64,000 nt of DNA from Terriglobia bacterium (GCA_020073305.1 JAIQFK010000019.1:1-64000); one strand, 5' to 3'. Positions 45,312 to 54,181 are shown, counted from the first letter of the stretch. The notes: generated from the letters alone by a model not told the origin. Numbers and translations: made by a program.

Positions 45312-46931
45312 ATGACAGTAATCGAACAGATTTTTTTCCAGCCGCCCATGGCCGTGGCTCGCCTGGGTGGAAGCGACACGCCGCTGGCGAGCTTCACCTG
45401 GGTGGAGGATCCGACGACGCATGGTGCGGGCAACACCGTGATCCAACCGGCCACCAGCCTGGAGGTGCAGCAAGACGGGTCCGTCCGGCCGTTCCTGCCC
45501 ATAGCGATCCAGTTCCGCGACGGCAACCTGCTGCGGCCGATAGCGCCATTTTTCGAGCTGTGGGCCAAGGTAAAAGGACAGGCTGATCCCGTACCCTTAA
45601 CCTCGACGCTGCTGGAGTCGAGCGGCGGATCCGTTGACGGCGTCGCCTACACAGTGTCGGTGGGGAACCGCAAGGCCGCGCGACGGACCGGCGACGACTC
45701 CTGCGCGTACGTTGCACAGATTGCGGTCACGGGCAATGACCACGATCGTCACCAGCTCCTGGCGTCCAGTCAGGGAGAACCACCCCTCGTTTTTGCCAAC
45801 AGCCCGATTCCGCTGGGGCAGTTTCAAGCGATTTTGCCGAAGCCGGGAATGGCGCTGGGGATCGACCTCGACCAGCTGCGCGTGCGATTTACGCCGGCTA
45901 CGGGGCAAGTCTATGGCGCTCCAGGCGCGACCAGCGACGTGGATCCGGAGACCAACCAGCGGCATGAAATGGTGCCAGCCGCCCATCGAATTCTCAACCC
46001 CGCCTCCCCGTGGGTTGGCTATAACGCTGGTGGCGCGTTCAACAATCCAGTGCCGGCTGATACTTACGACGGCGCCGACCGGGGCGACTCGCGGAGCTTC
46101 GGCGTGGTGGACGACACCTGCGACGGGTTGATCGAAGCGGTAGTGACGGCGGGTGGCGCACGGTTGCGGGCGATTGCGCGGGTATTCTGTGCGCCACCGG
46201 ATTTTGCGCCTGACCGGCGGCCTTTCGTATCATTGGCCGACGATCTGATCGATCGTGATCCTCCTTCGGTGGAACCGCAAGAAGACGTGGCAGACGCGCT
46301 GCAACGTCTGGCAGATCTATTCCAGCGGGCCTTCGAGACAGCGAGCCTGGCGAACGTCGACGCCACGCGACAGCGATCCATCGGAACCAATCAAGGCACA
46401 CAGGGATCAAGAAACGTGACGGGAACGCCCGCGATTCTGAACGACAGCATGACGCGGCGCGATCAGCCATATTACCGGAAGGACCAGACCGATATTCCGG
46501 CGCCCACTTCCGACGAGCGCGTCCCGTTCCACGATACGGCGATAGAGATGCACGGTCCATTGGCAGACGCCGACGACCTGGCGCTGTTCCTGAGAACGAT
46601 GGGCCCCCATGTGAAGCGCATCATTCGGCCGCCCTACGGGACATTCCAGGAGCTGGCCGCGAATCCATCTCCGACGGCGGCGCCGAATCCGCAGCATCGC
46701 GATCCGCGCATCCTTCGCGACACGCTGCACGATATGCGGATGCCGCCATACATGATCGATTCCGACGGCGGATCGATGTCTCTGACGCAGCGGCAGTACA
46801 AATTTCTGATGGATCTGGTGGATAAACTGCAGCTCAAGCCGGGCGGCGCGGCCGGGTCGCAACCGCTGCCCACCAGCACCAATGCCCACGTGGCGAAAGT
46901 CCTGGCACGCCGCAAGAAGGCGAAGCCGTGA
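45312..46931 (+). CDS. LodA/GoxA-like protein, N-terminal half
   Basis: 539 residues; GGAG seven bases before the ATG. No signal peptide. Features that recall the first half of LodA-family oxidases are the opening FFQPPMAVARLGGSD (compare the IARVG start of LodA), a central FGVVDDTCDGLIEAVV, and the end MRMPPYMIDSD followed by SLTQRQYKFLMDLVDKL, similar to the motif that precedes the cofactor half in LodA. The cofactor-forming region is absent from this protein but appears in the gene at 48253. Its stop overlaps the radical SAM start (GTGA). Assignment rests on motif recall, not alignment. Confidence 0.55.
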   Translation: MTVIEQIFFQPPMAVARLGGSDTPLASFTWVEDPTTHGAGNTVIQPATSLEVQQDGSVRPFLPIAIQFRDGNLLRPIAPFFELWAKVKGQADPVPLTSTLLESSGGSVDGVAYTVSVGNRKAARRTGDDSCAYVAQIAVTGNDHDRHQLLASSQGEPPLVFANSPIPLGQFQAILPKPGMALGIDLDQLRVRFTPATGQVYGAPGATSDVDPETNQRHEMVPAAHRILNPASPWVGYNAGGAFNNPVPADTYDGADRGDSRSFGVVDDTCDGLIEAVVTAGGARLRAIARVFCAPPDFAPDRRPFVSLADDLIDRDPPSVEPQEDVADALQRLADLFQRAFETASLANVDATRQRSIGTNQGTQGSRNVTGTPAILNDSMTRRDQPYYRKDQTDIPAPTSDERVPFHDTAIEMHGPLADADDLALFLRTMGPHVKRIIRPPYGTFQELAANPSPTAAPNPQHRDPRILRDTLHDMRMPPYMIDSDGGSMSLTQRQYKFLMDLVDKLQLKPGGAAGSQPLPTSTNAHVAKVLARRKKAKP

Positions 46932-48253
46932 CCCAGTTAGTGACGCTAGAGGGACAAGCGCGTCCGGCTGCGCCGCCAGCGCCTTGGCGCTTGATCGCGG
47001 GGGAGCGGCCGCTGGTGTTCGTCGTCGACGGGTCGCGGCTGTTCGGGGTGGAGCCGGAGTTCTTTGCGGCGCTCCAGGAAGAACGGCCGGAGGCGCAGCA
47101 GGAGCTGCTGGGCGCCGTGGTTGAAGAATCGCGCCAGAGGGATTTCGCCGCCGGCCTGCCCGAGCCGGCGGCCATCTCGCTGAACATCGCGCAGTCGTGC
47201 AACTTGGCGTGCACTTACTGCTACGCCGATGAAGGACGTTTCGGAGGCGCGCCGCAGTTCATGCCGCTGGAGGTGGCGTTGCAGGCGATCGACCGGCTGG
47301 TTGAGGGCGCGCGGGGCCGCCGCGTGACGGTGGGGTTTATCGGCGGCGAGCCCTTTTTGAACCGCGAGGTGTTGTACGGCAGCGTCGAGCACGCTCGCGA
47401 GCGGGCCCGAGCACATGGCTGCACGGTTGGTTTTTCCGTGACGACCAACGGCACGCTGCTCAACGCAGACGACGTACGATTGTTGCGCGAGAGAGGCTTC
47501 GCCGTCTCGGTGAGTCTCGATGGAGGCGCGGCATTGAACGACCGCCACCGCAGAGCCCGAAATGGCGCCAGCGGATTTGAAGCTGCGCTGGCCGGACTGC
47601 GGCCGCTGCTGGAGAATCCGGGGAAGGCGCGGGTGGCGGCGCGGGCGACCATCGCGCGTGACGATCTGTGCGTAGCGGAGCGGGTGGAAGCGCTGGCGGC
47701 GGCCGGCTTCATTGAGATCGGGGTAAGTCCGCTGCGCACGGGCCCGGATGCGAGCCTGGTGCTTCGCGACGCGGATTGGCCTCGCTTGCTGGAGGAAATG
47801 ATGCGCGCGGCGGAACAGGAATGGAGGCGGGTGCGCGCGGGCGCAGGCTTTCGGTTCTCGAATCTGGCGACGGCCATGAAGCAGCTGCACACGGGTTCCG
47901 CCAAGCCTTTGCCGTGCGGGTCTGCGGCGAACTACGTTTCCGTCAGCGCGCAGGGCGGATACTTTACCTGTCACCGCACGATCGATGATCGGCGATTTTC
48001 TCTGGGAACGGTCGACGAAGGATTGTCGGGGTGGCGGCGCGAAAGTTTCCTGCAAGAGCGCCACGTAGACCGGCAAGAGCCCTGCCGCACCTGTTGGGCC
48101 CGTTACCTGTGCGGCGGCGGCTGCCACGCCGAAGTGCTGAGTGCCGGACGAAGCGGGTGCGATTACATTCGTGGTTGGTTGGAGTATTGTCTCCGATTCT
48201 ACGACCGGGTGTTGCGAGAGCGGCCCGGCCTGCTCGGGGTGGAGGTAGTGTGA
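46928..48253 (+). CDS. Radical SAM/SPASM peptide maturase, QhpD-like
   Basis: 441 residues from GTG 46928 (AAGG upstream). The radical SAM cluster motif is CNLACTYC; GFIGGEPFLN is the GGEP SAM-binding motif. The C-terminal SPASM domain holds auxiliary cluster ligands: PCGSAANYVSVSAQGGYFTC, then PCRTCWARYLCGGGC and a final GCDYIRGWLEYC. This is the architecture of QhpD, which makes thioether bonds in amine dehydrogenase, and of anaerobic sulfatase-maturing enzymes. Overlaps at both ends (GTGA before, TGATG after) place it between the two LodA-like halves, so its substrate is probably one of them. No sulfatase is present nearby. Confidence 0.88.
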   Translation: MTQLVTLEGQARPAAPPAPWRLIAGERPLVFVVDGSRLFGVEPEFFAALQEERPEAQQELLGAVVEESRQRDFAAGLPEPAAISLNIAQSCNLACTYCYADEGRFGGAPQFMPLEVALQAIDRLVEGARGRRVTVGFIGGEPFLNREVLYGSVEHARERARAHGCTVGFSVTTNGTLLNADDVRLLRERGFAVSVSLDGGAALNDRHRRARNGASGFEAALAGLRPLLENPGKARVAARATIARDDLCVAERVEALAAAGFIEIGVSPLRTGPDASLVLRDADWPRLLEEMMRAAEQEWRRVRAGAGFRFSNLATAMKQLHTGSAKPLPCGSAANYVSVSAQGGYFTCHRTIDDRRFSLGTVDEGLSGWRRESFLQERHVDRQEPCRTCWARYLCGGGCHAEVLSAGRSGCDYIRGWLEYCLRFYDRVLRERPGLLGVEVV

Positions 48254-49902
48254 TGGAGAAGATTTTTCCTCTGAATCTGACGGCTCAGGCGGCGAAGGTA
48301 GTGCCGGGAAATCCGGTGACGACGCGCCTGGAAAGTGGCGTGGGTAACTGCTTCCCGGGTCTGGAGTACGATCATCGCAACCTGGACCGCCGCTTTTTCC
48401 CGGGGCTGGTGTTTGAGTTCGGCGACGTCACCGGAGCGCCGCTGGTGCGCGTGGATACCAACGATCCGGATCTGGATCCGGCGACCTTTGAAGGACTGCC
48501 CGCGGATGCACCCAAACCCGCCGTGCAGACCGCATTGCGGACGGCGCTGAACGGAGATCCAGGCAAGGCGCTGCGTCAAGGGTCCTGGGTCTTGGCGTCC
48601 ATCACGCAGGGCAGCAGGACGATCACGGTTACTGACCAACCGGGGCTGACCGTGTGGCGCCTGGTGCGCTCGCTCGACCCGGGGCCGGTGGATATCGTAT
48701 TGACGCGGGACGCCGGGACTCCTAAGAAGATCTCCCTCAGCGGCTGGCGGCGGAGGTTCGTGAGCACGAAGACCGGCGTGATCAGCGGAGCTTTCCAACC
48801 CGGGGAACTGACGCAGAGCCTGTGCTCGCCGTGGATGCATGATTTTCGCGACTGCGCTTGTACTTATTGGGCGTCGAATCACCCGGATATCGTTCTGGCG
48901 GAGCAGGTGCCGGGGGCGGATCCGGATCCGGTGTGGGAGGAGACGCCGATCGACTGGTTACGCTCGGATCGCGCGCTGGCGAGGACGGCGGCCGCGGTAG
49001 GGACCGAAGCCGGAAACCGGCCGGCGCAAATGGACCACTACGAAATCAACGAGCGCTGGCAGGATCTGTCCATTGTGCTGGCCGGGCATGAGGTGTCGAA
49101 TGTTTTCAGCGCGCGGCAAGCCGAGTCGGCGAATCCCTTCGCCAGTCCCGATGAGTTGGCGCAAAAGCTTGCGGATTTGTGCGAGCTGGAGCACGCAGTT
49201 GCGCTCGAGTATTTGTACGCGATGTATTCGGTGAAGGATCCCGCAGTGGCCAAGGGGCAAGCCCTCAAGGAGGCCGTGGCATTCGTCCGGCACGAAATCC
49301 TGATCATCGCGGTGAGCGAGATGAGGCACCTGCGTTGGGCCAATCAGTTGATCTGGGAACTGGAGCAGCACGCCGGGTTGACGACGCCGGGCAAAAAGTT
49401 TGGGCCGTCTCTTGGGATCGCAGCGCAAGTGCCCGGCGCCAAGGGGCCGCGTAAACCCGACCTTCGCGTTCTCGATAAGGACACGCTCGATGACTTCATC
49501 GCTGTGGAGAAGCCGAGCGGCACGCTGGATGGGGCCTATGCGCAGGTGTTGGCGACGTTGCGAGATCCGAGGTATCCGCCACCGCTAGAGCAATTGGCAG
49601 CGCGCATTCTGGCGGACGGCATGGAGCATTTCACGCGGTTCCGCGAGATCCAAAGGGTTCTGGCGCCCTTCGCCGCCGGGAACCCGCCCGCGTATCTGCA
49701 GACCCTGGTCAAGGCGGACGCCAAGAGCGGAAAGGCCGCCTTCGATTTGTACCAGAGTATCGTCGCGGACCTGCGAAGCGCCTACGCATTGGGGGACATG
49801 GAGGATGCCGCATCCATCGCCCGGGCACGAGCGACTATGTTCGAGCTGAAAGCTGAAGCGGATAAGTTGGCGAGTGCGGGGATGGGCGTGCCGTACTTTT
49901 AG
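48253..49902 (+). CDS. LodA C-half-like domain fused to a ferritin-like domain
   Basis: 549 residues from the ATG overlapping the radical SAM stop. Residues 30-60 read GNCFPGLEYDHRNLDRRFFP, recalling the C...FxPGxE block of LodA. Residues 184-210 hold GELTQSLCSPWMHDFRDC and YWASNHPD, close to the LodA block around the modified Trp. Candidate Cys are 33, 191, 201, 203 and candidate Trp 194 and 206. From about residue 300 a ferritin-like four-helix domain follows: CELEHAVALEYLYAMYS, HEILIIAVSEMRH (ExxH at 356-359) and ADGMEHFTRF, giving enough Glu/His for a di-iron site. This pattern resembles the ferritin-like domain of VioB-type proteins. The fusion is unusual. Function inferred, not shown. 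Confidence 0.65.
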   Translation: MEKIFPLNLTAQAAKVVPGNPVTTRLESGVGNCFPGLEYDHRNLDRRFFPGLVFEFGDVTGAPLVRVDTNDPDLDPATFEGLPADAPKPAVQTALRTALNGDPGKALRQGSWVLASITQGSRTITVTDQPGLTVWRLVRSLDPGPVDIVLTRDAGTPKKISLSGWRRRFVSTKTGVISGAFQPGELTQSLCSPWMHDFRDCACTYWASNHPDIVLAEQVPGADPDPVWEETPIDWLRSDRALARTAAAVGTEAGNRPAQMDHYEINERWQDLSIVLAGHEVSNVFSARQAESANPFASPDELAQKLADLCELEHAVALEYLYAMYSVKDPAVAKGQALKEAVAFVRHEILIIAVSEMRHLRWANQLIWELEQHAGLTTPGKKFGPSLGIAAQVPGAKGPRKPDLRVLDKDTLDDFIAVEKPSGTLDGAYAQVLATLRDPRYPPPLEQLAARILADGMEHFTRFREIQRVLAPFAAGNPPAYLQTLVKADAKSGKAAFDLYQSIVADLRSAYALGDMEDAASIARARATMFELKAEADKLASAGMGVPYF

Positions 49903-49908
49903 TTGGTG

Positions 49909-49943
49909 AACTGCCGGGGCCGGCAGGAGCCGGCCCGCCAGTT
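49909..49943. terminator. Hairpin between convergent genes, likely bidirectional terminator
   Basis: AACTG at 49909-49913 pairs with CAGTT at 49939-49943, and the GC-rich inner arms (GGGGCCGGC / GCCGGCCC) pair around the loop AGGA with one or two mismatches. It fills the 47 bp between two convergent stop codons. No T-run follows on the plus strand. Confidence 0.55.
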
Positions 49944-49949
49944 GGAAGT

Positions 49950-51479
49950 TCAGGCTTTCATCGCTTGCTTCAGCAGGTCCGCCATTTTAAAATCGCCGCC
50001 CGATGACTTGAAAGCGTCCAGCGGCTTGAACAGCGGATTCTGGCGCAGAAACGAGTGGCTGTCGGCAAGGAGCAAACCGACCATGACCTCGCCGACGATT
50101 CGACCCCCGACCTCACCGAGGTGGATCGGAGTTTCGTCCTTTACGAACTGTTGCTGTGCTTCGGCGAGAACGTAATACCACAACGGCGCGTTCTCTTCGA
50201 ACAGCGGGGAGATATCCTTGAGCTTGGGGTTCGTCTTCTTGTCCGCCTCGGTAGCCTTGCCGACTCTCAACGAGTCATCATCGATCGGCGTGATACCCAT
50301 GGCGGCGGCCACCGCCTGGCCGGATGGAAGCCCCATGCGCCACCCGCGAAGCAGATTTCTTTGGGGAAGGGACGCCGGATTCGCAGCGACCGAAGGTGGC
50401 AGATTGCCCAGCGGGTTGACCACCGACGTGTCGGGCTTGTAGGCCGGTTGGACACGATTCGGCCCGGACTTCGACGCGGGTCCCATCGTAAAGAACAAGC
50501 TCCAATCGATGGCCAGGTTGTCCGGCGTTTGCCGGAAGCCGACGAGGCTGTCGCCGGTCGTTGAGAAAATCGGCAGGCGATCCTTCATCTTGAGGTTCAG
50601 GCGATATTCCGGGCGGACCATGGAATGGCCGAACCGATACGCCCCGACCGAGAATTCAACCGGCATGAAGGCGTCCTTTTGTGGCTGATAGAACTTGATC
50701 TGCGGCGGATCCTGCAGCACGGTGGTGCCTTTGAGGGTGTGGGGCAGGATGGCGTGCCAAGTGTCCTTCCCGATGATGGTGGGCAGAAAATCGTAGAGCA
50801 CTACCCACTGGTAATGCCAACGGACCATGCGCTGGGCTTCCTCGAACGTTGGCGAGTCCAGGGTATCAACCACCCGGTTGTGGAAGCGCAGCATAGCCGC
50901 CTGCAACTGGCTGACGATGACGTTTTCGTCGTTGCGCGGATCTCCGATTAACGCACGCGCGGGCTCAGTTCCATCGGATTTGTTTCTGGGCAGGCCGCGC
51001 GCATTGGGGTCGTTGTCATTGCCCTTGAGGGCAGCCCCCAAGAGCATGTGCAACCCATCGGTGCGATACAAATAGGGCTGGTCGTCCGGGCCGCGGCCGT
51101 AGACGCTGTCCAGGTCAAATCGCGGGGTGCGAAAATCCACCAGAGCGTCCGGATCGTTTTGGCGTTCCAGGCTGCTGGCCGGATCGAAGGTGAGATCATG
51201 GTCGATGAACTGGCCAAGGTAGGTATATCCGGCGCTGATGCCGGTGTTTTCCTCGTCATCGACCTCGGTTTCCGGGGTTGGCTTATCATCCGGGGCCGAC
51301 GTCATGGCTTGGCCGAGCTTCAACAGGATCTTCTCGTCGAACTCTGCGGCGGGCAACGTGCGGAACATCCGGCCGAAACGGCCTTCGAAGGAAGACGAGC
51401 GACGGTTCAGGTCAGCGCCGCGTACGGCGCCGTGGTGACCAGGCATGGTGTGAGAAAGCGGTGCGGTTGCTGGACTCAT
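49950..51479 (-). CDS. Animal-type haem peroxidase (copy 2)
   Basis: 509 residues; AGGAGG upstream of the ATG. Distal site TYLGQFIDHDLTFDP (Gln90, Asp93, His94), RNDENVIVSQLQAAMLRFHN, and proximal His in GAYRFGHSMVRPEY. It is clearly paralogous to the peroxidase at 29919-31526 (shared RTPRFDLDSVYGRGPDDQPY region) with shorter insertions. It converges on the LodA-like operon. A LodA-type oxidase would release hydrogen peroxide, which this enzyme could use, so a functional link is plausible. No signal peptide seen. Confidence 0.9.
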   Translation of the reverse strand: MSPATAPLSHTMPGHHGAVRGADLNRRSSSFEGRFGRMFRTLPAAEFDEKILLKLGQAMTSAPDDKPTPETEVDDEENTGISAGYTYLGQFIDHDLTFDPASSLERQNDPDALVDFRTPRFDLDSVYGRGPDDQPYLYRTDGLHMLLGAALKGNDNDPNARGLPRNKSDGTEPARALIGDPRNDENVIVSQLQAAMLRFHNRVVDTLDSPTFEEAQRMVRWHYQWVVLYDFLPTIIGKDTWHAILPHTLKGTTVLQDPPQIKFYQPQKDAFMPVEFSVGAYRFGHSMVRPEYRLNLKMKDRLPIFSTTGDSLVGFRQTPDNLAIDWSLFFTMGPASKSGPNRVQPAYKPDTSVVNPLGNLPPSVAANPASLPQRNLLRGWRMGLPSGQAVAAAMGITPIDDDSLRVGKATEADKKTNPKLKDISPLFEENAPLWYYVLAEAQQQFVKDETPIHLGEVGGRIVGEVMVGLLLADSHSFLRQNPLFKPLDAFKSSGGDFKMADLLKQAMKA

Positions 51480-51886
51480 AAAAACGCCTCCTGGGCTTTA
51501 GAATGGGTTACGGCGGACGCAGCCGAATTGCGGTCTTCCCGGCCGCGCCAAAATCACGTTGGGATATTACTCCAGTTCGAAACCTAATATCAAGAAAAAA
51601 TGCACAAAAGCAGCAAGCAAACGTCAAAACTTGCGCTCGTCAATTACATTCAATTAATTCACCTGACGGTCTCGACAGTCTTGTGTTCTGTGACAAAACG
51701 CACAAGATCAGGTGACCGGTTAGTAACCGATTGATCGCGATTGCCAGGTAAGTTGCAGCCATCTACACAAAGCGAGATCGGTTTTCGGACAAGGCACTCG
51801 GGATTAGCCCTGGCATTGCAAAGAATTCGTTGCTATTTCAGTTCTCTTTTGGTACAAACATTCCTGTCCACTTTCTGGCGGAGGCA
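51480..51886. other. Intergenic region with inverted repeats
   Basis: No gene apart from the 5' extension of the GH13 frame. It is notably AT-richer than the surroundings around 51580-51660. It contains an interrupted inverted repeat and a palindrome (51660-51729), described separately. Confidence 0.4.
51660..51729. repeat. Nested inverted repeat plus 13-bp palindrome
   Basis: CACCTGA (51660-51666) pairs with TCAGGTG (51708-51714), and inside it CTTGTG (51680-51685) pairs with CACAAG (51701-51706). Two bases further CGGTTAGTAACCG (51717-51729) is a perfect palindrome around a central G. It could be a regulator-binding region for either flanking gene. Confidence 0.5.
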
Positions 51887-53596
51887 ATGGGAGTCTTATT
51901 GCAAGCGTTCTTTTTTGGGCCTGGCAAAGTCCAAGGTGTTCCGTCACCGCTGGATGGCGACAAGACGATTCCTTTCTGGTGGGACCACCTCAGTGCGCAG
52001 GCTCATGATCTGCGGAGCTCTGGTTTCTCGGCCGTTTGGCTACCGCCTCCTCTCAAGGGCAGTTCCGGATCGTTTTCAAACGGCTACGATCCCTTCGACG
52101 ACTACGACCTTGGTTCCAAGGACCAAAAAGGAATTATCCCCACTCGCTACGGAACCAGAGAGCAACTAGAGCGATGCGTGGCGATGATGCGCGGGAATGG
52201 CATCGACGTTTACGCCGACATGGTAGAGAACCAAAGGGACGGCGATGACGGCCATTTCAACTTCGCATACGTGGACGCATTCGGCCAGCCTGGCAAAGGA
52301 AGGTTTCCGAAAGGGCCGAACGATTTTCATCCTCACGTCCCCGAGGACCCCGGGGTATTCGACGATCGATTTCAATTCGGCCGGGACCTGGCGCCCATCA
52401 ACGGAGAAGGGCGCCGCGTGTTTCGCGGTCTGATGGATGCGGGGGACTGGCTCACCCGTGCGCTCGATATCCAGGGCTATCGGCTGGATGATGTGAAGGG
52501 CGTGTCGACGCAGTTCTTGCTTCCTTTCTTGAACCATGGTGCGATGGCGGGCAAATTTGCGGTGGGCGAATTTTTCGATGGCAACATCGGCTTGATCCAG
52601 GGCTGGATGAACGCTGTGCAACACCGGTCGGGCGCCTTCGATTTTCCGCTGCGATTCATGCTGCAGACCATGTGCAACAATCCGGGCGCATTCAACATGT
52701 CGGCTCTGGATCACGCGGGTCTTTCGGGAGTAGATCCGCTCGGGGCGGTCACGTTCGTCGAGAATCATGATACCGACCTCCACTCGCCGATCGTGAGAAA
52801 CAAGGCGCTGGCTTATGCTTATATTCTGACTGCCGAAGGGTACCCGTGCGTGTTTTACCGGGACTACAGCAAGGACGCGCACTGCTTTGGCCTTAAGCCT
52901 GAGATTGATCGCCTGATCTGGATCCACGAACATCTGGCCTCAGGCGGGACCCTCCAGCGCTGGAAGGATCCCGGAGTATTCGCGTTCGAGCGACTGGGCG
53001 GCGGGCGCTTGCTCGTCGCTCTAAACAAAGACCCGAATACGGAGCGCACCATCACGGTCCAAACGGGATTTCCGCCCAAAACGCCGTTACAGGATTTCAC
53101 CGGACACGGCCATGCGGTGACGACGGATGCCCATTCCAATGCCAACCTGAACGTTCCCAGGAACAACAACGGCTTGGGTTATGTGTGTTACGCCCGGCCG
53201 GCTCAGATAACGCCGTTTGATGTCAGGGGACTTGCCGTAACGCAGGACTACGAAGGCGCGGGCGATTTGGATATCAAACCGGCGACGGAAAACCAGGCGG
53301 TCACGGTTTGCCGGGTGTTCGCGCAAGCCAATCAGCCGCTGGAGGCGCAGCTGTTCTTCGATGCAACGGGCTGGGCGCAGGACACCGCCATCCACCTGGA
53401 GCTGCATGGACCGGACAATGTCCGCGTAGCTCAGCACGATTACAATCGGGGTACGCCGCAAGGCACTGCGTTGAAATTCAATACGCAGCAGAAGGGTTTT
53501 CACATCTTTCGAATCCAATCCGCCAACACACCAGCGCAAAACAAAATGCCTGGCTACAAGCTGAGGGTCAAGTACTCGGCGCCCCAGACTATATGA
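51887..53596 (+). CDS. GH13-family alpha-amylase-like glycosidase
   Basis: 569 residues from MGVLLQAFFFGPGK; an in-frame ATG 19 codons upstream is less likely because this start matches the usual amylase N-terminus and GGAGG lies just before it. Catalytic residues of clan GH-H are present: nucleophile Asp201 in GYRLDDVKGV, acid/base Glu228 in FAVGEFFDGN, and Asp295 in FVENHDTD. It acts on alpha-glucans. No signal peptide, so probably cytoplasmic. After residue about 440 a C-terminal beta domain of about 120 residues (GLAVTQDYEGAGDLDIKPA) resembles a pre-peptidase or carbohydrate-binding sandwich. Coupled by ATGA to a membrane-protein gene. Confidence 0.9.
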   Translation: MGVLLQAFFFGPGKVQGVPSPLDGDKTIPFWWDHLSAQAHDLRSSGFSAVWLPPPLKGSSGSFSNGYDPFDDYDLGSKDQKGIIPTRYGTREQLERCVAMMRGNGIDVYADMVENQRDGDDGHFNFAYVDAFGQPGKGRFPKGPNDFHPHVPEDPGVFDDRFQFGRDLAPINGEGRRVFRGLMDAGDWLTRALDIQGYRLDDVKGVSTQFLLPFLNHGAMAGKFAVGEFFDGNIGLIQGWMNAVQHRSGAFDFPLRFMLQTMCNNPGAFNMSALDHAGLSGVDPLGAVTFVENHDTDLHSPIVRNKALAYAYILTAEGYPCVFYRDYSKDAHCFGLKPEIDRLIWIHEHLASGGTLQRWKDPGVFAFERLGGGRLLVALNKDPNTERTITVQTGFPPKTPLQDFTGHGHAVTTDAHSNANLNVPRNNNGLGYVCYARPAQITPFDVRGLAVTQDYEGAGDLDIKPATENQAVTVCRVFAQANQPLEAQLFFDATGWAQDTAIHLELHGPDNVRVAQHDYNRGTPQGTALKFNTQQKGFHIFRIQSANTPAQNKMPGYKLRVKYSAPQTI

Positions 53597-54108
53597 GCGT
53601 GCTGCTTGTCTCATTAGATAGCTTCTTCGCCTCGATGGCACTGGCGCTGTTCGAGCTTCCCGTAGATCGCCAGCAGAGAATGTGTTGCATGTTTGTCCTT
53701 TGCGACGGTTTGGCAACTCTAACTGCGTTTGCCACCAAGGGCGCTCCTCTGAAAGCAATCGGGCCGTTGCTGGCTCACTTAAGTCCGGCAATGCTACCGC
53801 TCTGTGTGTCGTTAGTGCTTGTAATCACGGCGTACAGTGCCGCCAAAGCGGGTAAGAGCCAAGGCGCGCTCATGGTAGCGGTGCCCATACTGCTGAGCCT
53901 GGATAATCTGATGGCAGGTGTACTGGCTGACTCTGTGTCTGCCGGTCTGCCCGGTCGCTTTTTGACCTCATTAGCTGCGGGAATCACAAGCGGTGCTTTT
54001 GCACTTTTGGGGTTCACGATCGGCGCACGCTTGAAGCTTTGCATCCCACGCGTATGCGCCCACGCTGCGGCGGTGAGTCTCGTTATCTTGCCTGTCATTT
54101 TCTGGTAA
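53593..54108 (+). CDS. MntP-like small membrane protein
   Basis: 171 residues with six predicted spans in two similar halves, each opening with an Asp-containing helix: LLVSLDSFFASMALALF and ILLSLDNLMAGVLADS. This repeated SLDxxxA pattern is typical of MntP (DUF204) manganese exporters and their LysE-type relatives. The start ATG overlaps the amylase stop. The neighbour gives no hint of a manganese role; the substrate is unproven. Confidence 0.7.
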   Translation: MSVLLVSLDSFFASMALALFELPVDRQQRMCCMFVLCDGLATLTAFATKGAPLKAIGPLLAHLSPAMLPLCVSLVLVITAYSAAKAGKSQGALMVAVPILLSLDNLMAGVLADSVSAGLPGRFLTSLAAGITSGAFALLGFTIGARLKLCIPRVCAHAAAVSLVILPVIFW

Positions 54109-54181
54109 GGTCCGAACGTGTACCTATGGCGGCCGCGCAAGTGTACGCCCTGAACCCGTAATTAACGCCGCCAATCCGAAG

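Noticed and set aside
46928-48253. Radical SAM protein as an anaerobic sulfatase-maturing enzyme
   Set aside because: The CGGGC-type SPASM end would allow it, but there is no sulfatase gene anywhere in the window and the enzyme is coupled on both sides to LodA-like genes.
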